NCBI GenBank assembly: GCA_003427395.1
Contig: BFEA01000035.1
Coordinates: forward strand, 288,593-319,250
Direction of reading: 5' to 3'
DNA length: 30,658 nt
DNA from: Chara braunii
Lineage: Eukaryota > Streptophyta > Charophyceae > Charales > Characeae
Part shown: positions 18,053 to 28,230 of the stretch, piece after piece
Layout of the letters: every line of letters begins with the position of its first letter
Numbering within the stretch: the stretch's first letter is position 1
The notes under the pieces: generated by a model
What the model was told of the DNA's origin: nothing
Seen by the model: only the letters and a program-made list of their open reading frames with translations
Database searches by the model: none
Program-made: the position numbers and the translations under genes

Positions 18053-18097
18053 TGTTGGAATGTTCGCCGGGAGTAGGTGAACTCCAACATTCCAACA
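18053..18097. repeat. 12-bp-arm inverted repeat
   Basis: TGTTGGAATGTT (18053-18064) and AACATTCCAACA (18086-18097) are perfect reverse complements with a 21-nt loop, immediately before the 117-bp tandem repeat. Confidence 0.85.
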
Positions 18098-18105
18098 TTG
18101 ACTAT

Positions 18106-18330
18106 CTTATTCCCATGCGTTTGGCTTTGAAAAGACTCGCGTCACCAGTGATTCAACCCCTTGCACACGTCCCTCGTGATGGATGCCGGAGCACAGACTC
18201 TTCACATGCTTAAACCACAACTCTTATTCCCATGTGTTTGGCTTTGAAAAGACTCGCGTCACCAGTGATTCAACCCCATGCACACATCCCTCGTGATGCA
18301 TGCCGGAGCACAGACTCTTCACATGCTTAA
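18106..18330. repeat. Two tandem 117-bp units
   Basis: Units start CTTATTCCCATG at 18106 and 18223 and are near identical through GACTCGCGTCACCAGTGATT and GATGCCGGAGCACAGACTC-like sequence to CACATGCTTAA. High identity implies a recent duplication. Confidence 0.85.
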
Positions 18331-18756
18331 GTACTCGTCTGCACTGCTCTTCATCCTCCCTCTGACCATCCGTCCATAGTCTCCAACCCCCAAACACGGG
18401 AAACACCATGGCCAAGGGGGAAAGCCCTTCCTCATCCTCCGCCTGTCACCCACTCCTGCTCCTCTTCCCCCAAGTTGCAACTCTTTCCCCATACTCCACC
18501 ACCTCCCTCCATCTTTCATTCTCTCTATCATGACCTTGTCCTCTTCACTCCCTTTCACATTCCCTGCCTTTCCAAACTACTGTTCATGATCATCAGCCCT
18601 TTACATTCTGCCAAACTTGGGCGGGAAAAACTGAATTAAACTTAAAAAAAAAAAACTCATCCCCCCTCCTTGTCCTCCTTCCTTCATCCCCTCCCCCTAT
18701 TCTTCTGGCTGCTCCTGCGACTTCATCATTTGCTTGCCAGGAGGGGAAATTTTTAC
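18331..18756. other. Pyrimidine-rich spacer
   Basis: C/T-rich on the plus strand. A minus open frame (18319-18558) is Arg/Gly/Met-rich, probably from composition. Likely intron. Confidence 0.3.
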
Positions 18757-18918
18757 CCATTCAAAATGATCCTTCCTCCTTCCTCCCTCATTCATCTCAC
18801 CCCCAGCTTCCCTACTCTCATTCATGATCTCCACTCCTGCCATTTGTGACCACCTTGCCATGATGTACTCAAAAGGGGCATTCATCCTCTTCATCCTGTC
18901 ATTCCCCTCTTCGACAAT
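18757..18918 (-). CDS. Probable exon of the minus-strand gene
   Basis: Acceptor TTTTCCTCCTCTCGAAACAG before 18918 follows a long T-rich tract; donor TGG|GTAAAAATT after 18757. The 162 nt give 54 codons open only in phase 0, beginning IVEEGNDRMKRMNAPFEYIM, with AGVEIMNESREAGG later. Charged and probably a linker or helix; no family recognised. Its exit phase 0 agrees with the entry phase of the 13.7-kb exon, though other exons may lie between. Confidence 0.4.
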
Positions 18919-19199
18919 CTGTTTCGAGAGGAGGAAAATGAAAAAAAAATAAAATGAAATGATCTACATGAAGTGGTCACTCTTCCCCACTGCTCCTGCT
19001 CCCTTGTGTTCCCTCGTGTTCTTCCCTTTCCTTTTTTTCCTGGAACAGGTTTTTTTTACTAAGAAACTGGAAAGTGGGTACATCGTCCCTTCCATCACAT
19101 ATACTCACCCGTCACTTCTCCCCGTTATGGCCGGGAGAACCTGAGGCAAAGGCATTAATTTCTTGAAGGATATACCATCGCTCTGCCCCTGCTTTGTCC
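18919..19199. other. Intronic-looking spacer
   Basis: T-rich with homopolymer runs; serves as the branch and pyrimidine region upstream of the 18.8-kb exon. Nothing else seen. Confidence 0.35.
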
Positions 19200-19957
19200 T
19201 GCAATCAGACTCGCTTTCTTTCCACTTCGCACTCATGCAAACAGATGGTGAATCACACTGGCGCACAGCTTACAGTTCAGATACAAAATCGCTCCGACAG
19301 GCTATGGCGCATCAGCGCCTGTACATGCCAACTCCAGTCTCACTGTCCAACACCACTGTTCGCACGTACTCAACTCTGGATTACCCTGGATATCCCACAC
19401 GCAAACACACGCTCTCGTACTCACACACTCGCCTATCGGCTATGGCGGCTATGGTCGCTAACCCTCTAAAGCTATGGCTAACTATCTCCTTCAGCCCACT
19501 TCGTCTTTGGGCACTCTGCAGACCACCTCGCACAAGTCGCTCAGGCAGCGCTTCCGCATGGCTTATGCAGGAGTGAATGAATGGCTGGGCGCTGCCTCTT
19601 GATTTATACTTCTGTAACTTGTTGGTCTGCCCCTTCCCCATGCCCTTGGTCCACACAGTCCCACACGGTACTTGCTTGACTGGACTGTGACTGACTGGGT
19701 TTGCACTGCCAACTCGATGCAGTCGCACTGCCGACGTAACGCAGTTGGGCTCACCACTTGCCCACTTGCCTCTGTCCAAACGTGAGACAACTTCGAAAGG
19801 CCACTTCCGGACCTTCCGGAAGCTTGTGGGCTTGGCCTTTCAAACACTGTAGCAGCTACGACCTTGACGTTTCAGGACTGTAGCAGCTACGACCTTGACC
19901 GCTCAGAACTACTACAGCTACGGCCTCTGCAACAAACTTGACCCCTACTCGACAGGA
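19200..19957 (-). repeat. Diverged solo or truncated LTR of the gypsy 1 family
   Basis: Begins TGCAATCAGACTCGC like both gypsy 1 LTRs and keeps the CTATGG-rich segment, the TATA box, the TTCGAAAGGCC palindrome region and two GTAGCAGCTACGACCTTGAC units. Similarity ends near CTCGACAGGA. There is no PBS at its left side and no internal region to its right, so it is a solo or 5'-truncated LTR. It is clearly older than the gypsy 1 pair. Confidence 0.75.
19602..19608 (-). promoter_or_regulatory. TATA box of the solo LTR
   Basis: TATAAAT, the same heptamer and flank (AAGTATAAATCAAG) as the other LTRs. Confidence 0.5.
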
Positions 19958-20520
19958 CTACTGTTACATGCTGCGCCTGCACACGAGGGCCATTTTCCAG
20001 GCCCTGCGTCCCTCAGGCTTAAAGCCTGAAAACCAGGGCCTACAGGCCCCGTGACTGTTCAGCCCGAAAGCCTGAAAACAGGGGCCTGCAGTCCCTGTGT
20101 CGTTTCAGACTAAAAATGGCAACAGCCTTTTAGCCTGAAACGAAGGGCCATTTTCGGTCGTTCATCAGAACGACCGGCCCTGAAACTCAGGCACCGAACC
20201 AGGGTTTTGGGAACATGCTATTCTTAGCCTGTTCCCCACGCCCGCCTCAGCAGCTGCTGCAGCGCCAGCCCCTGGCACACTTCGGCATTGGCAAGAGCAG
20301 CCTCCTCGGCCTGGCTCGCCCTTCAGGCAGTCAGGAGGCAGGCCGAGGTAGTACATAGGGACTTCCCATGCACTTCACGGGCAGGCAGGAGGCAGTAGTA
20401 GTCTCCAGGAGTCGGCAGCAGCACTCTGGAGGGAGCGCTGCAGGAGTAGTAGTAGCGTTAGCCTTAGTCTTCAGCGCTGGGCACTTTGCTGGACAGAGGA
20501 GCGCCAGGGCCCTTCACAAC
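19958..20520. other. Hairpin-rich GC spacer between solo LTR and gypsy 2
   Basis: Contains repeated AGCCTGAAA (four times, 20018-20142), GGGCCATTTTC (twice), a perfect 9-bp-arm, 4-nt-loop hairpin CGGTCGTTC-ATCA-GAACGACCG (20155-20176) and a perfect 10-bp-arm inverted repeat CCTCGGCCTG / CAGGCCGAGG (20304-20313, 20339-20348). No gene. The right end is the breakpoint with gypsy 2. Confidence 0.5.
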
Positions 20521-21123
20521 TTGATCGGGTCTAACATACATGCGCAAAAGCTGCTGGCACAGACGGTTCATCTGTTCAGTCTGGCCATTCGTTTCGGGAT
20601 GTCTCCCTGACGACATGGTCAACCACGTGCCATAAGCTTCCATCAGCTTTTGCCATGGCAGACTGGTGAACCTGACATCTCGATCAGACAAAATGGATTT
20701 AGGGAACCCATACTCAGTGACCCAGCGCATCTGAAATTTCTGGATGACAAGTTCAGTACGCGCTTCTGCTGGTAAGGGAACAAACGTAGCGTATTTAGAG
20801 AAACGGTCTACAATTACCATCACTTGACTATTACCATTGCGACTTTTAACCAGACTCATGAAGTCGATTGAGATAGACTCACCTAGTTCACTTGGTATAG
20901 GTAATGGCTTGAGAAGTCCGAGGGGATTCTCATGCGACGGCTTGTTTCTCTGACACACTAAACAGGTAGGAACATATGTTAGTACATCTTTTTTAAGTCC
21001 CTTCCATTCGAAACGTTCTCTAACTTCAGCATACGTTTTCTTAAAACCAAAATGACCCTCAGAATCGTGACATTCCCCAATCAACAGACTCTTAATATTT
21101 TCCTTATGAGGAATACACAATCA
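20521..21123 (-). pseudogene. Gypsy 2 integrase, truncated
   Basis: Same frame as the RT/RNase H segment, separated by a single TGA (21121-21123). GECHDSEGHFGF and CLVCQRNK give the HHCC zinc-binding site; SIDFM, ILSDRDVRF and NGQTEQMN give the DDE triad. After LRMYVRPDQ (20521) the reading frame runs into unrelated sequence, so the C-terminal third is lost. Confidence 0.8.
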
Positions 21124-23076
21124 TTGTTCGGTTTGGTCAATCAAGAACAATCCATCAATCAGTCTATAGTTGGGTAGTTGGGACGGATCTCGTACAAGGA
21201 TATCCATGATTGGTTTCCAGATAGGATTAGTAGCATATCCTGGGCGAATCTGGTCTTTCAGGTCATTCCCAACATCCAAGTAAGGGACAATTGCACCAAA
21301 GAAATCACTGCGTCGGGACAAAGCATCTGCAACCACATTAGACTTACCTTTGATAGTCTTGATTTCAAAGTCAAAGATGCCAATGAATGCAGACCATCTT
21401 ACTAACTTGTCAGAGAGTCTGAACTGTGTTTTTATCCACTGTAGGGTTGAGTGGTCTGAATACACAGTAAAGTGTCTGTCGAACAGGTAGTGCCTCCATG
21501 TGTCCAACGCACAGACTAAGGCATGGAGTTCTCTTTCATATGTGGAGTTGGCGACTTTGTCACACGGCAGTCGCTTAGACATAAATTCTATGGGCCTATA
21601 GCCCTTGCCGTAATCTTGCTGGAGAACAGCGCCAATCCCATACTGACTTGCGTCAGTGGTGACAATGAAAGGCAAAGACGGGTCAACAATCTTAAGGACA
21701 GGGTAGTGAGTCAGGGCATACTTCAACTTCCGAAAGGAAGACTCACAATCCTTATCCCACAACCAGATAGTTTCTTTCTTTAACAATCTTCGCATTGGTG
21801 TAGCGATCAGTGATAAGTTTTTGACGAACTTCCTATAATAACTAGCTAGACCAAGGAAAGATCGCAATTCAGTAATAGACCTAGGTTGTGGCCAATCTCT
21901 AATTGGTGATATCTTTTTCTCTTCCGGTCTTAGACCTTCTTCGTTTACTATGTGTCCTAGGCATAACACTTCGGACTTGGCAAACTCAGACTTCTCTGAG
22001 TTGATCTTAGAGTTGCCCTCACGCAACTTCCCTAGCACCAAACGAAGGTACTTCTCATGATCCTCTAGTGTTTTACTATACACTGGAATATCATCGAGAT
22101 AGACAATGACAAACTTATCCAACCATTGACAAAACAAGTCATTCATTGACCTTTGAAAAGTAGCAGGGGCATTCGTTGATCCGAAGGGCATTACCACGAA
22201 CTCATAGTGGCCAAACCTGGTCCGCAAAACGGTCTTATGTTGATCGGAGGGTTCCACCTCGATCTGGTGATACCCAGATTTCAAGTCGATCTTGCTAAAG
22301 TACCTGCATCCCTGTAACTGGTCAAATAAGTCGTCAATGCGAGGAAGTGGTTCAACATTCTTAACAATGACGACATTCAACCCTATGTAGTCTATACAGG
22401 GACGTAACTCACCTTCCTTCTTAGGTACAAACAAGACAGGAGCACCATAAGGAGAGGAGCTAGGGCGAATCCATCCTTTTTCTGTTAAGTCTTGCAGTTG
22501 TTTCCTTAATTCCTCAAGTTCCCTAGTAGACATTGGGTAGATAGGGCCCTTGGGAATCTTACTACCAAGAATAATTTCAATGGTGTGCTTAATTGCAGGC
22601 TTAGTTATTCCTGTTGGTTCATTAAATAGTTCTTTATACTCATCTAGGAGTTTTTCAATCGAAGGAGGATAGGAAGTAGAAGACTCACCTGCTTTCTTTA
22701 CTAAAACCATCATCACTTCCTGTTCCAACCTTTTCTTTGAAACCATCGATCGAAATGCTGGATAACTTATACAACAAAAAGACAGACTAGAGTCAGAGCC
22801 AAACTTATGGTACAGTTTGATAGGTTTCAATTCAAAGATAGGTTTCAATTCAGAGTGTGCATCTCGCAATTGCACAATCTTTTCTTTGAACTTGATATCT
22901 GGGTTGGCTTCCTCGTGCCAATCCATTCCCAGAATGAAGTCAAACGGTAAATTCTTTTTGACAAGCAAGGATACCTCGTGTAGAATCTTCTTCCCTTCCT
23001 TGGTACGAAATCGACATTTGACACGATCAACACATTGCGAGATAGTGATCGTGCGTCTGTCAGCGAGAATAGATAC
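21124..23076 (-). pseudogene. Gypsy 2 protease remnant, reverse transcriptase and RNase H
   Basis: One open frame of about 650 codons, opening after a TAA (23077-23079). Starts inside the protease (LADRRTIT, then PFDFILGMDW), missing the DSG active site. RT: GWIRPSSSPYGAPVLFVPKK, YFSKIDLKSGYHQIEVEPSD, MPFGSTNAPATFQRSMND and VIVYLDD catalytic Asp pair. RNase H: VTTDASQYGIGAVLQQD, STYERELHALVCALDTWRHY and KSNVVADALSRRSD. RT and RNase H motifs are all present, so decay is slight compared with gypsy 1. Inactive because of the missing gag, protease and 3' end. Confidence 0.9.
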
Positions 23077-23079
23077 TTA

Positions 23080-24166
23080 ATTAACGATAATAAATTCCAC
23101 GACCGCACTGATCGACCACAACAAGATTTCAAAGAACCGAAGAAAAAGAATCAGATACAATTATTTATATTTCTAACTATTGTTGTTCTTTGTCTGTCTG
23201 TGTGATGACGTCCTAAACAAGAGTTTACAGGTACCACTTCAGGCCCATGTGATCAGATAAACACACAAGTACGCACAACACCACAACACAACAAACGACA
23301 AGGTAAGTATGCCAACAATCAACAACAAACAATTTGCCAGCACCCTTCTTCCTTCTGCTGAGTCAATCCAGGTGTCAATGCGATGTTGCACCCCTCGTGA
23401 CAGCTGGCACTATAGCTGTCTCATCAAACATTCAATCAGCCGTATCGCCGTCGTCTTCGGAGTGCTGCTCTTACTTGGCAGCCACCTGCCTGCCACGTGT
23501 CATCCCTGGCGTGCCAACACAACAGACTCTGCCATGTCAGCACATAATCAACCAGGGGTGGGGATGCCACGTCAGCAAGTGTGCGTTCTGTCCTTTTCAC
23601 TTGCCACTTCGTCACGTCTTGGGGCGATACCGCCGCTATACCAGCCAATCGAGTCGATGCCGCGTCAGCCAATGAAGCCAATGCCATGTCAGCAGGTGAT
23701 CACCACACCAAGAAGACTAGTATGATGATCCTTCCCCGCCACGTCAGCAATCAGCGTCATTATCCAAAGGCCACGTCAAAACCTGTTTGCGACCTGGTCG
23801 CATGTCAGCAACCTATGCAGCGTGCAATCACCACATCAGCAGCCAGGTCCCTGGACGTGGCACATAGTATGCCACATCAGCATGGGATCGCGACCTCTCT
23901 ATCGCGATCCAGGCTGGCACACGGTCACTCCTGGTCGGGATCCCGACTGCCACGTTAGCAACCTCGTAGGGATGTCCTCTGGCCAGCGAAGTCTGTACCT
24001 CGTCAGCAACCTCGACAGTGTCTTCTCGCCAGTGAAGTTTGTGCCACGTCAGCATTCCCGGCGTATCTCTTGCCACGTCATCACCTATTCAGCACGCGTG
24101 CTCTACACTTACCTGCGCGCCACCTGGCACATGCACACGTGTACAATCGTCGTCATCAGGAGAACT
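23080..24166 (-). other. Gypsy 2 region where leader and gag should be
   Basis: About 1.1 kb between PBS and pol. No gag motif, coiled coil or CCHC knuckle in any frame. From 23530 rightwards it is filled with CCACGTCAGCA variants. Either gag was deleted or this was a non-autonomous internal region. Confidence 0.5.
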
Positions 24167-24690
24167 GCTCCGATACCAAATTGCAATGAACCCCAATCGT
24201 GAAGACTGTCGTCACCAATGCAAGCCCAGATAAATGTCAACCAGCTGATGATTACCAATAGTCAAAATCATATCCAGACAGCATGAGATGAGATAATCAT
24301 ACACAGATGAAGAGAGAGGAGGGAGATTAGACAAAGGAGAGGAATAATACAAGGTCCACTCCTGCTTCGGGCTCCCTCCTCGATCACCACCTCAATAGTC
24401 AATAGTCTGAACGAACATCTGAAGTAACCTCAATGTGCCACGAGGCACGTCTAATTAGTCTCTCATCAGCGCTGGAGCAATGTTGACATGAAGACCATCA
24501 GGTACGTATCCACGATCTCTCCACAGTCCTCATCTCCTCCTGAAGTGACGATGAAATAGAACAGCAATGTCGATCACGTAGTCCCAACCATAGAACACGT
24601 GGCAGCAGCCACCTCAAAAAGTGATACACGTGGCACCAGCCACATCAGCAATAGCGCATGGCAGCTGCCACGTCAGCATGCCAAGAAGAC
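23530..24690. repeat. Dispersed TGCCACGTCAGCA motif field
   Basis: At least twelve near copies of (T)GCCACGTCAGCA, for example around 23531, 23565, 23681, 23738, 23829, 23870, 24041 and 24665, with irregular spacing of about 20-100 bp. Variants read CCATGTCAGCA and CCACATCAGCA. The core contains ACGT within CCACGTCA, a plant bZIP hybrid box. It spans the PBS, so it continues from the internal region into LTR sequence. Confidence 0.7.
24167..24178 (-). other. Primer binding site of gypsy 2
   Basis: Minus TGGTATCGGAGC, differing by one base from the initiator-Met PBS of gypsy 1, and three bases after an LTR end ...TTCATTGCA (24182). Confidence 0.6.
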
Positions 24691-25237
24691 AGTAGCCAGC
24701 CAGTCACCATGCCGAGCTAGCAGCGTGTCACCGCAAATCTCCCAAATGCCAGCACAAAGCCAGTGTCCACCAGCGTCGCAGCGTCGAGCCAGCGTCGCGT
24801 CGTCAACGTGTGAAGTCAGCATTGATGCAAGACAGAATGAATGTCAAAGCCAGGAAGTCAGCGCTTATGTAGCGTTGACACCGGGTCTGGACCCCGGATG
24901 CTGCATCCCTCAACCGTCCAGATCTCAATGCAAACGAGGGCCCAGATTGGTCTGAAACCGAATTCCCTCCGGCCTGGATGCTGTCTGGGTACCTGCGCAC
25001 AACAAGTGAGTGTATCCAACCAAGGGCCTGCGTGCTGTACCTTTGACTCTACAGTTGACTTTGACCCTTGAATTTCCTGTGTGCAGCGTTCAGTCACACA
25101 GCCATTCGCGACAGACTCAGGCCTGGGCGTGTCTTGGTCACACAGCCCAGCGCAGACCATCTCAGGTCTGCGTTGCCTGGGGCTGAGTTCTAGACCCCAG
25201 GCTACTTCTGAACAGGGTTACTGCACTATTAGCAGAA
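24182..25237 (-). repeat. Presumed 5' LTR region of gypsy 2
   Basis: Placed by the PBS; no second copy exists in the window to set its far edge, so the right limit is a guess at the start of the tandem triplication. It holds the last ACGTCAGCA motifs and several short hairpins near 25150-25205: CGCAGACC/GGTCTGCG and GCCTGGGG/CCCCAGGC. No TATA box found by eye. Confidence 0.4.
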
Positions 25238-26640
25238 CAAAAAATAAAAATCGCAGAAGTTGGGTGGGGTTCATTAATTTGGGAACACCTCCCATTTTAT
25301 CATTCTTTTCTTTGTTTTGTTTTTTTTTCCCTTCCTCGGTTGGTTATGAATCTGTTAATCAATTAATCAATCAATCAATCAAACTTGTTGATTGATTGAT
25401 CGATTGATTGCCTGGTCTGTCACCAAGAAGTGCTGCAAGCCGAGTTGTGGAAGAAGGATTTGGACTGCCTATCGAACGAATCCACCTGTTTGAACGTGTG
25501 TGTGTGTTTTAACTTTCCACCACAACAGCCCCTATTCCACCCAGACGAGTAGATTCGAGTTGAGATAGCCCAACAATTAAACAATTTCACCTCTTTAGCA
25601 AGCAACATGAATCATAATAGAACCATTCAGAGCTGTGCTGCTGGGGTTTCTTCGGGGCAACAGCTCCTCTTTTACTATGCCTCACACGTACAAGGCTGCC
25701 GACCTTGAATGTGGTTTAGCGGCAGCTGCCCACATCCTTATGTGCCTTAACGGCCAAAAATTAAAAATCGCAGAAGTTGGGGGGGGGTTCATTAATTTGG
25801 GAACACCTCCCATTTTATCGTTCTTTTCTTTGTTTTTTTTTCCCCCCTTCCTCGGTTGGTTATGAATCTGTTAATCAACCAATCAATCAATCAATCAATC
25901 AACCAAACTTGTTGATTGATTGATCGATTGATTGCCTGTTCTGTCACCAAGAAGTGCTCCGGGCCACCACAACAGCCCCTATTCCACCCAGAGCAGTAGA
26001 TTCGAGTTGAGATAGCCCAACAATTAAACAATTTCACCTCTCTAGCAAGCAACATGAATCGTAATAGAACCATTCAGAACTGTGCTGCTGGGGTTTCTTT
26101 GGGGCAACAGCTCCTCTTTTACTATGCCTCGCACGTACAAGGCTGCCCACCTTGATTGTGGTTTAGCGGCAGCTGCCCACATCCCCATGTGCCTTAACGG
26201 CCAAAAATTAAAAATCGCAGAAGTTGGGGGGGTTTCATTAATTTGGGAACACCTCCCATTTTATCGTTCTTTTCTTTGGTTTTTGTTTTTTTCCTTCCTC
26301 GGTTGGTTATGAATCTGTTAATCAACCAATCAATCAATCAATCAAACTTGTTGATTGATTGACCGATTGATTGCCTGGGCTGTCACCAAGAAGTGCTGCG
26401 GGCCACCGCAACGGCCCGTATTCCACCCAGACCAGTAGATTCGAGTTGAGATAGCCCAACGATTAAACAATTTCACCTCTTTAGCAAGCAACATGAATCA
26501 TAATAGAACCATTCAGAACTGTGCTGCTGGGGTTTCTTTGGGGCAACAGCTCCTCTTTTACTATGCCTCGCACGTACAAGGCTGCCCACCTTGATTGTGG
26601 TTTAGCGGCAGCTGCCCACATCCCCATGTGCCTTAACGAC
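25238..26640. repeat. Threefold tandem repeat, unit 0.43-0.52 kb
   Basis: TAAAAATCGCAGAAGTTGG recurs at 25246, 25763 and 26210 (periods 517 and 447). Unit 1 carries about 70 extra bp after CAAGAAGTGCTGC. Each unit has a T-rich tract, then an AATCAATCAATCAA / TTGATTGATTGAT inverted repeat with a very short loop, then CACCAAGAAGTGCT, AACAATTAAACAATTTCACC and GCTGCTGGGGTTTCTT, ending CCTTAACG. A short plus open frame (MLLGFL-GNSSSFTMP) is kept in all three, but nothing proves translation. Confidence 0.9.
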
Positions 26641-26751
26641 CCACTTGCACATTATACCAGGAGGCAGAGTAATGGGGAAGGTATGATCCTGTGCATTTCA
26701 CTTCAGATCTTCATACTCCAGTTCATTTCACTTCAGATCTTCAGCTTATAC
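26641..26751. repeat. 30-bp direct repeat pair
   Basis: CATTTCACTTCAGATCTTCA occurs at 26694 and again 30 bp later, just after the triplication. Confidence 0.75.
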
Positions 26752-27345
26752 TTAGTCGTAGGTGTATGACCAACACCGCATGTGGGACATGCTAGGAGAG
26801 GATGTGGCGGATTGACGACCCATGGCATGTTGCTGACATGTCATCACTATGGAAGGCTGACGTGCGCAGTTATTTAAACATAACAGATCAAGGCCACAAC
26901 CGCATGCTGGGCAAGTAATCAGGGGGGGGGGGGGACGAGCACAGTTTTCGTGGGAGTGGCTAGCAGCGACCATCCCTTCATAGTGTTAGGAGCAGAGGCT
27001 TTGCCATGTATACGCCAACCGAACTGTACCAGTGCAACAACAGAATGGGAGGGCAAAGCAACCATCCTCTGGAGAGGTCCCTTCACTGTTTGCGGTAGAA
27101 TCAGCTGGATTTCTCTCCAAGGGGTGCAGTGCTTGCAAGCGCTCATCGACATACTGTTCCTCATGGACAAGCCAGACCGAGTGATCTTCCACCGCTTGGT
27201 GATAGAAAGAGTTAACATTTCCCACTGTGTGCACCCTACCGCCATGGTCCCATAGGATCCATGGATTATCCGCAAAGGTAAGAGCACTGAAATGACCTGG
27301 ACGATGTAAGATATATGCCCGAATATTCGGATTCATGCATCGCAC
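26752..27345 (-). pseudogene. Second Josephin-RING gene copy, broken
   Basis: Segment 26986-27345 contains AYILHRPGHFSALTF and WILWDHGG, aligning with AYILHALGHYTAPVH and WELWNGG of the first copy; His and Asp keep the 15-residue spacing. After a frame change, 26752-26973 contains ITCPACGCG, NNCARQPSIVMTCQQHAMGR, aligning with VCPICACG, NCDVERPTIVMACNRHALCR of the first copy's RING. The order is therefore the same (Josephin His box, linker, RING). The nucleophile-box half is not found upstream, a poly-C/G run (26923-26934) sits at the frame break, and the Cys after HAMGR is lost. The region upstream of 27345 begins after an acceptor-like AATTCCAG. Confidence 0.65.
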
Positions 27346-27841
27346 GTGGTTTTGTGGAGCACACTGGAATTATAGTCGCCTACCTGTAAATGCCATAGCC
27401 AGGACCTTTATGTTCACACCAGGTGGAGTATACACACACACACACACACACGCACACACACACACAGCGCAGGAACTTGCCAGGAATGAGGTTGAGGTGG
27501 GGGGGGGCACATTTGCATTTGGCGGAGTATTCGCCGCCGCCCATGTATTTTTTTTACCTTTTTCTGATTATCTATGATGGAGTCCACATCTCCTGCCACT
27601 ACCCCCACAAAAAAAACATTAAAGAAAAAACAAAGGATCAACGTCGGCCGCACGTTTGCTGGGGGGCTCTGAACCTCCGGCTGTTCAGGCCGTCATGTTC
27701 AGCCCGGGCGGGAAGCGGGTAACCCTGTACTGACTAGTGTTTTTCAACATTCTCTTTCAACAATAGCCTCAGGGCAAGGAAACTTGCACATACGGCTCTT
27801 ATGGTGATAGTCCAGTATATTAACGACCCGTAATTTCTTAC
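27346..27841. other. Spacer with AC microsatellite
   Basis: AC run at about 27429-27469. No Josephin nucleophile box, exon or RNA gene recognised. Probably the intron downstream of the 27.9-kb exon in the minus-strand gene. Confidence 0.4.
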
Positions 27842-28005
27842 CTGCAGTACCACGCAACTGAAAGTTGACAATTTGCACTCCTGGATCAGTCAAGGGCACA
27901 GACATCAGCGCTGAAATTGTAACTCCTGTTGTCGGATCGCCCAGGCCAATAACAATAGATGAGCTCATCAGAGCAGCACGGATGTCCCGCCGAGATGCCA
28001 TGCGC
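27842..28005 (-). CDS. Internal exon of large minus-strand gene
   Basis: Acceptor AATTTGTTTCTTCAG before 28005 and donor CTGCAG|GTAAGAAATT after 27842, both near consensus. 164 nt, open in one frame with no stop: RMASRRDIRAALMSSSIVIG, then DPTTGVTISALMSVPLTDPG and VQIVNFQLRGTA. Its first base completes an Arg codon with the last two bases of the 29.4-kb exon, so the two join in phase. Exit phase 1 does not match the 18.8- or 13.7-kb exons directly, so at least one exon between is unseen. Family unrecognised; VPS13-like is only a guess. Confidence 0.65.
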
Positions 28006-28131
28006 CTGAAGAAACAAATTTCCAGCATGGTTACAAATTAGTTTTCGAGCAAACTTCAGATCGTATGAAAGAATAAACTGAAACAATTCAAAGTGGAACA
28101 GAAGGCATTTTTGAAGGGATGGCTGCTACCA

Positions 28132-28230
28132 TCTTCACCCGAATAGAACGGCCAGTCATTCTCGCTGTATCTAGACTGAAAGATGCCCCACATATGGCTG
28201 TAATGACAGGGCGTTCTATTCGGGTAAAGA
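28132..28230. repeat. 29-bp-arm inverted repeat
   Basis: Arms 28132-28160 and 28202-28230 match at 26 of 29 positions as reverse complements (core ACCCGAATAGAACG), loop 41 nt. It could be a small MITE or a structured intronic segment. Confidence 0.85.

Larger units (their letters stand above)
20521..24178 (-). mobile_element. Gypsy retrotransposon 2, 3'-truncated and lacking gag
   Basis: Minus strand. From the PBS (24167-24178) there is about 1.1 kb without gag or the protease DSG motif, then pol from 23076 to 20521, where similarity stops inside integrase at a sharp junction. No 3' LTR follows. Protein sequence is related to gypsy 1 but distinctly diverged (RT GHYEFVVMPFGSTNAPATFQ), so this is a different family. 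Confidence 0.8.

Noticed and set aside
19563-19847. Antisense frames shared among the three LTR copies
   Set aside because: Shared because the LTRs are homologous; frames differ by indels and show no domain.
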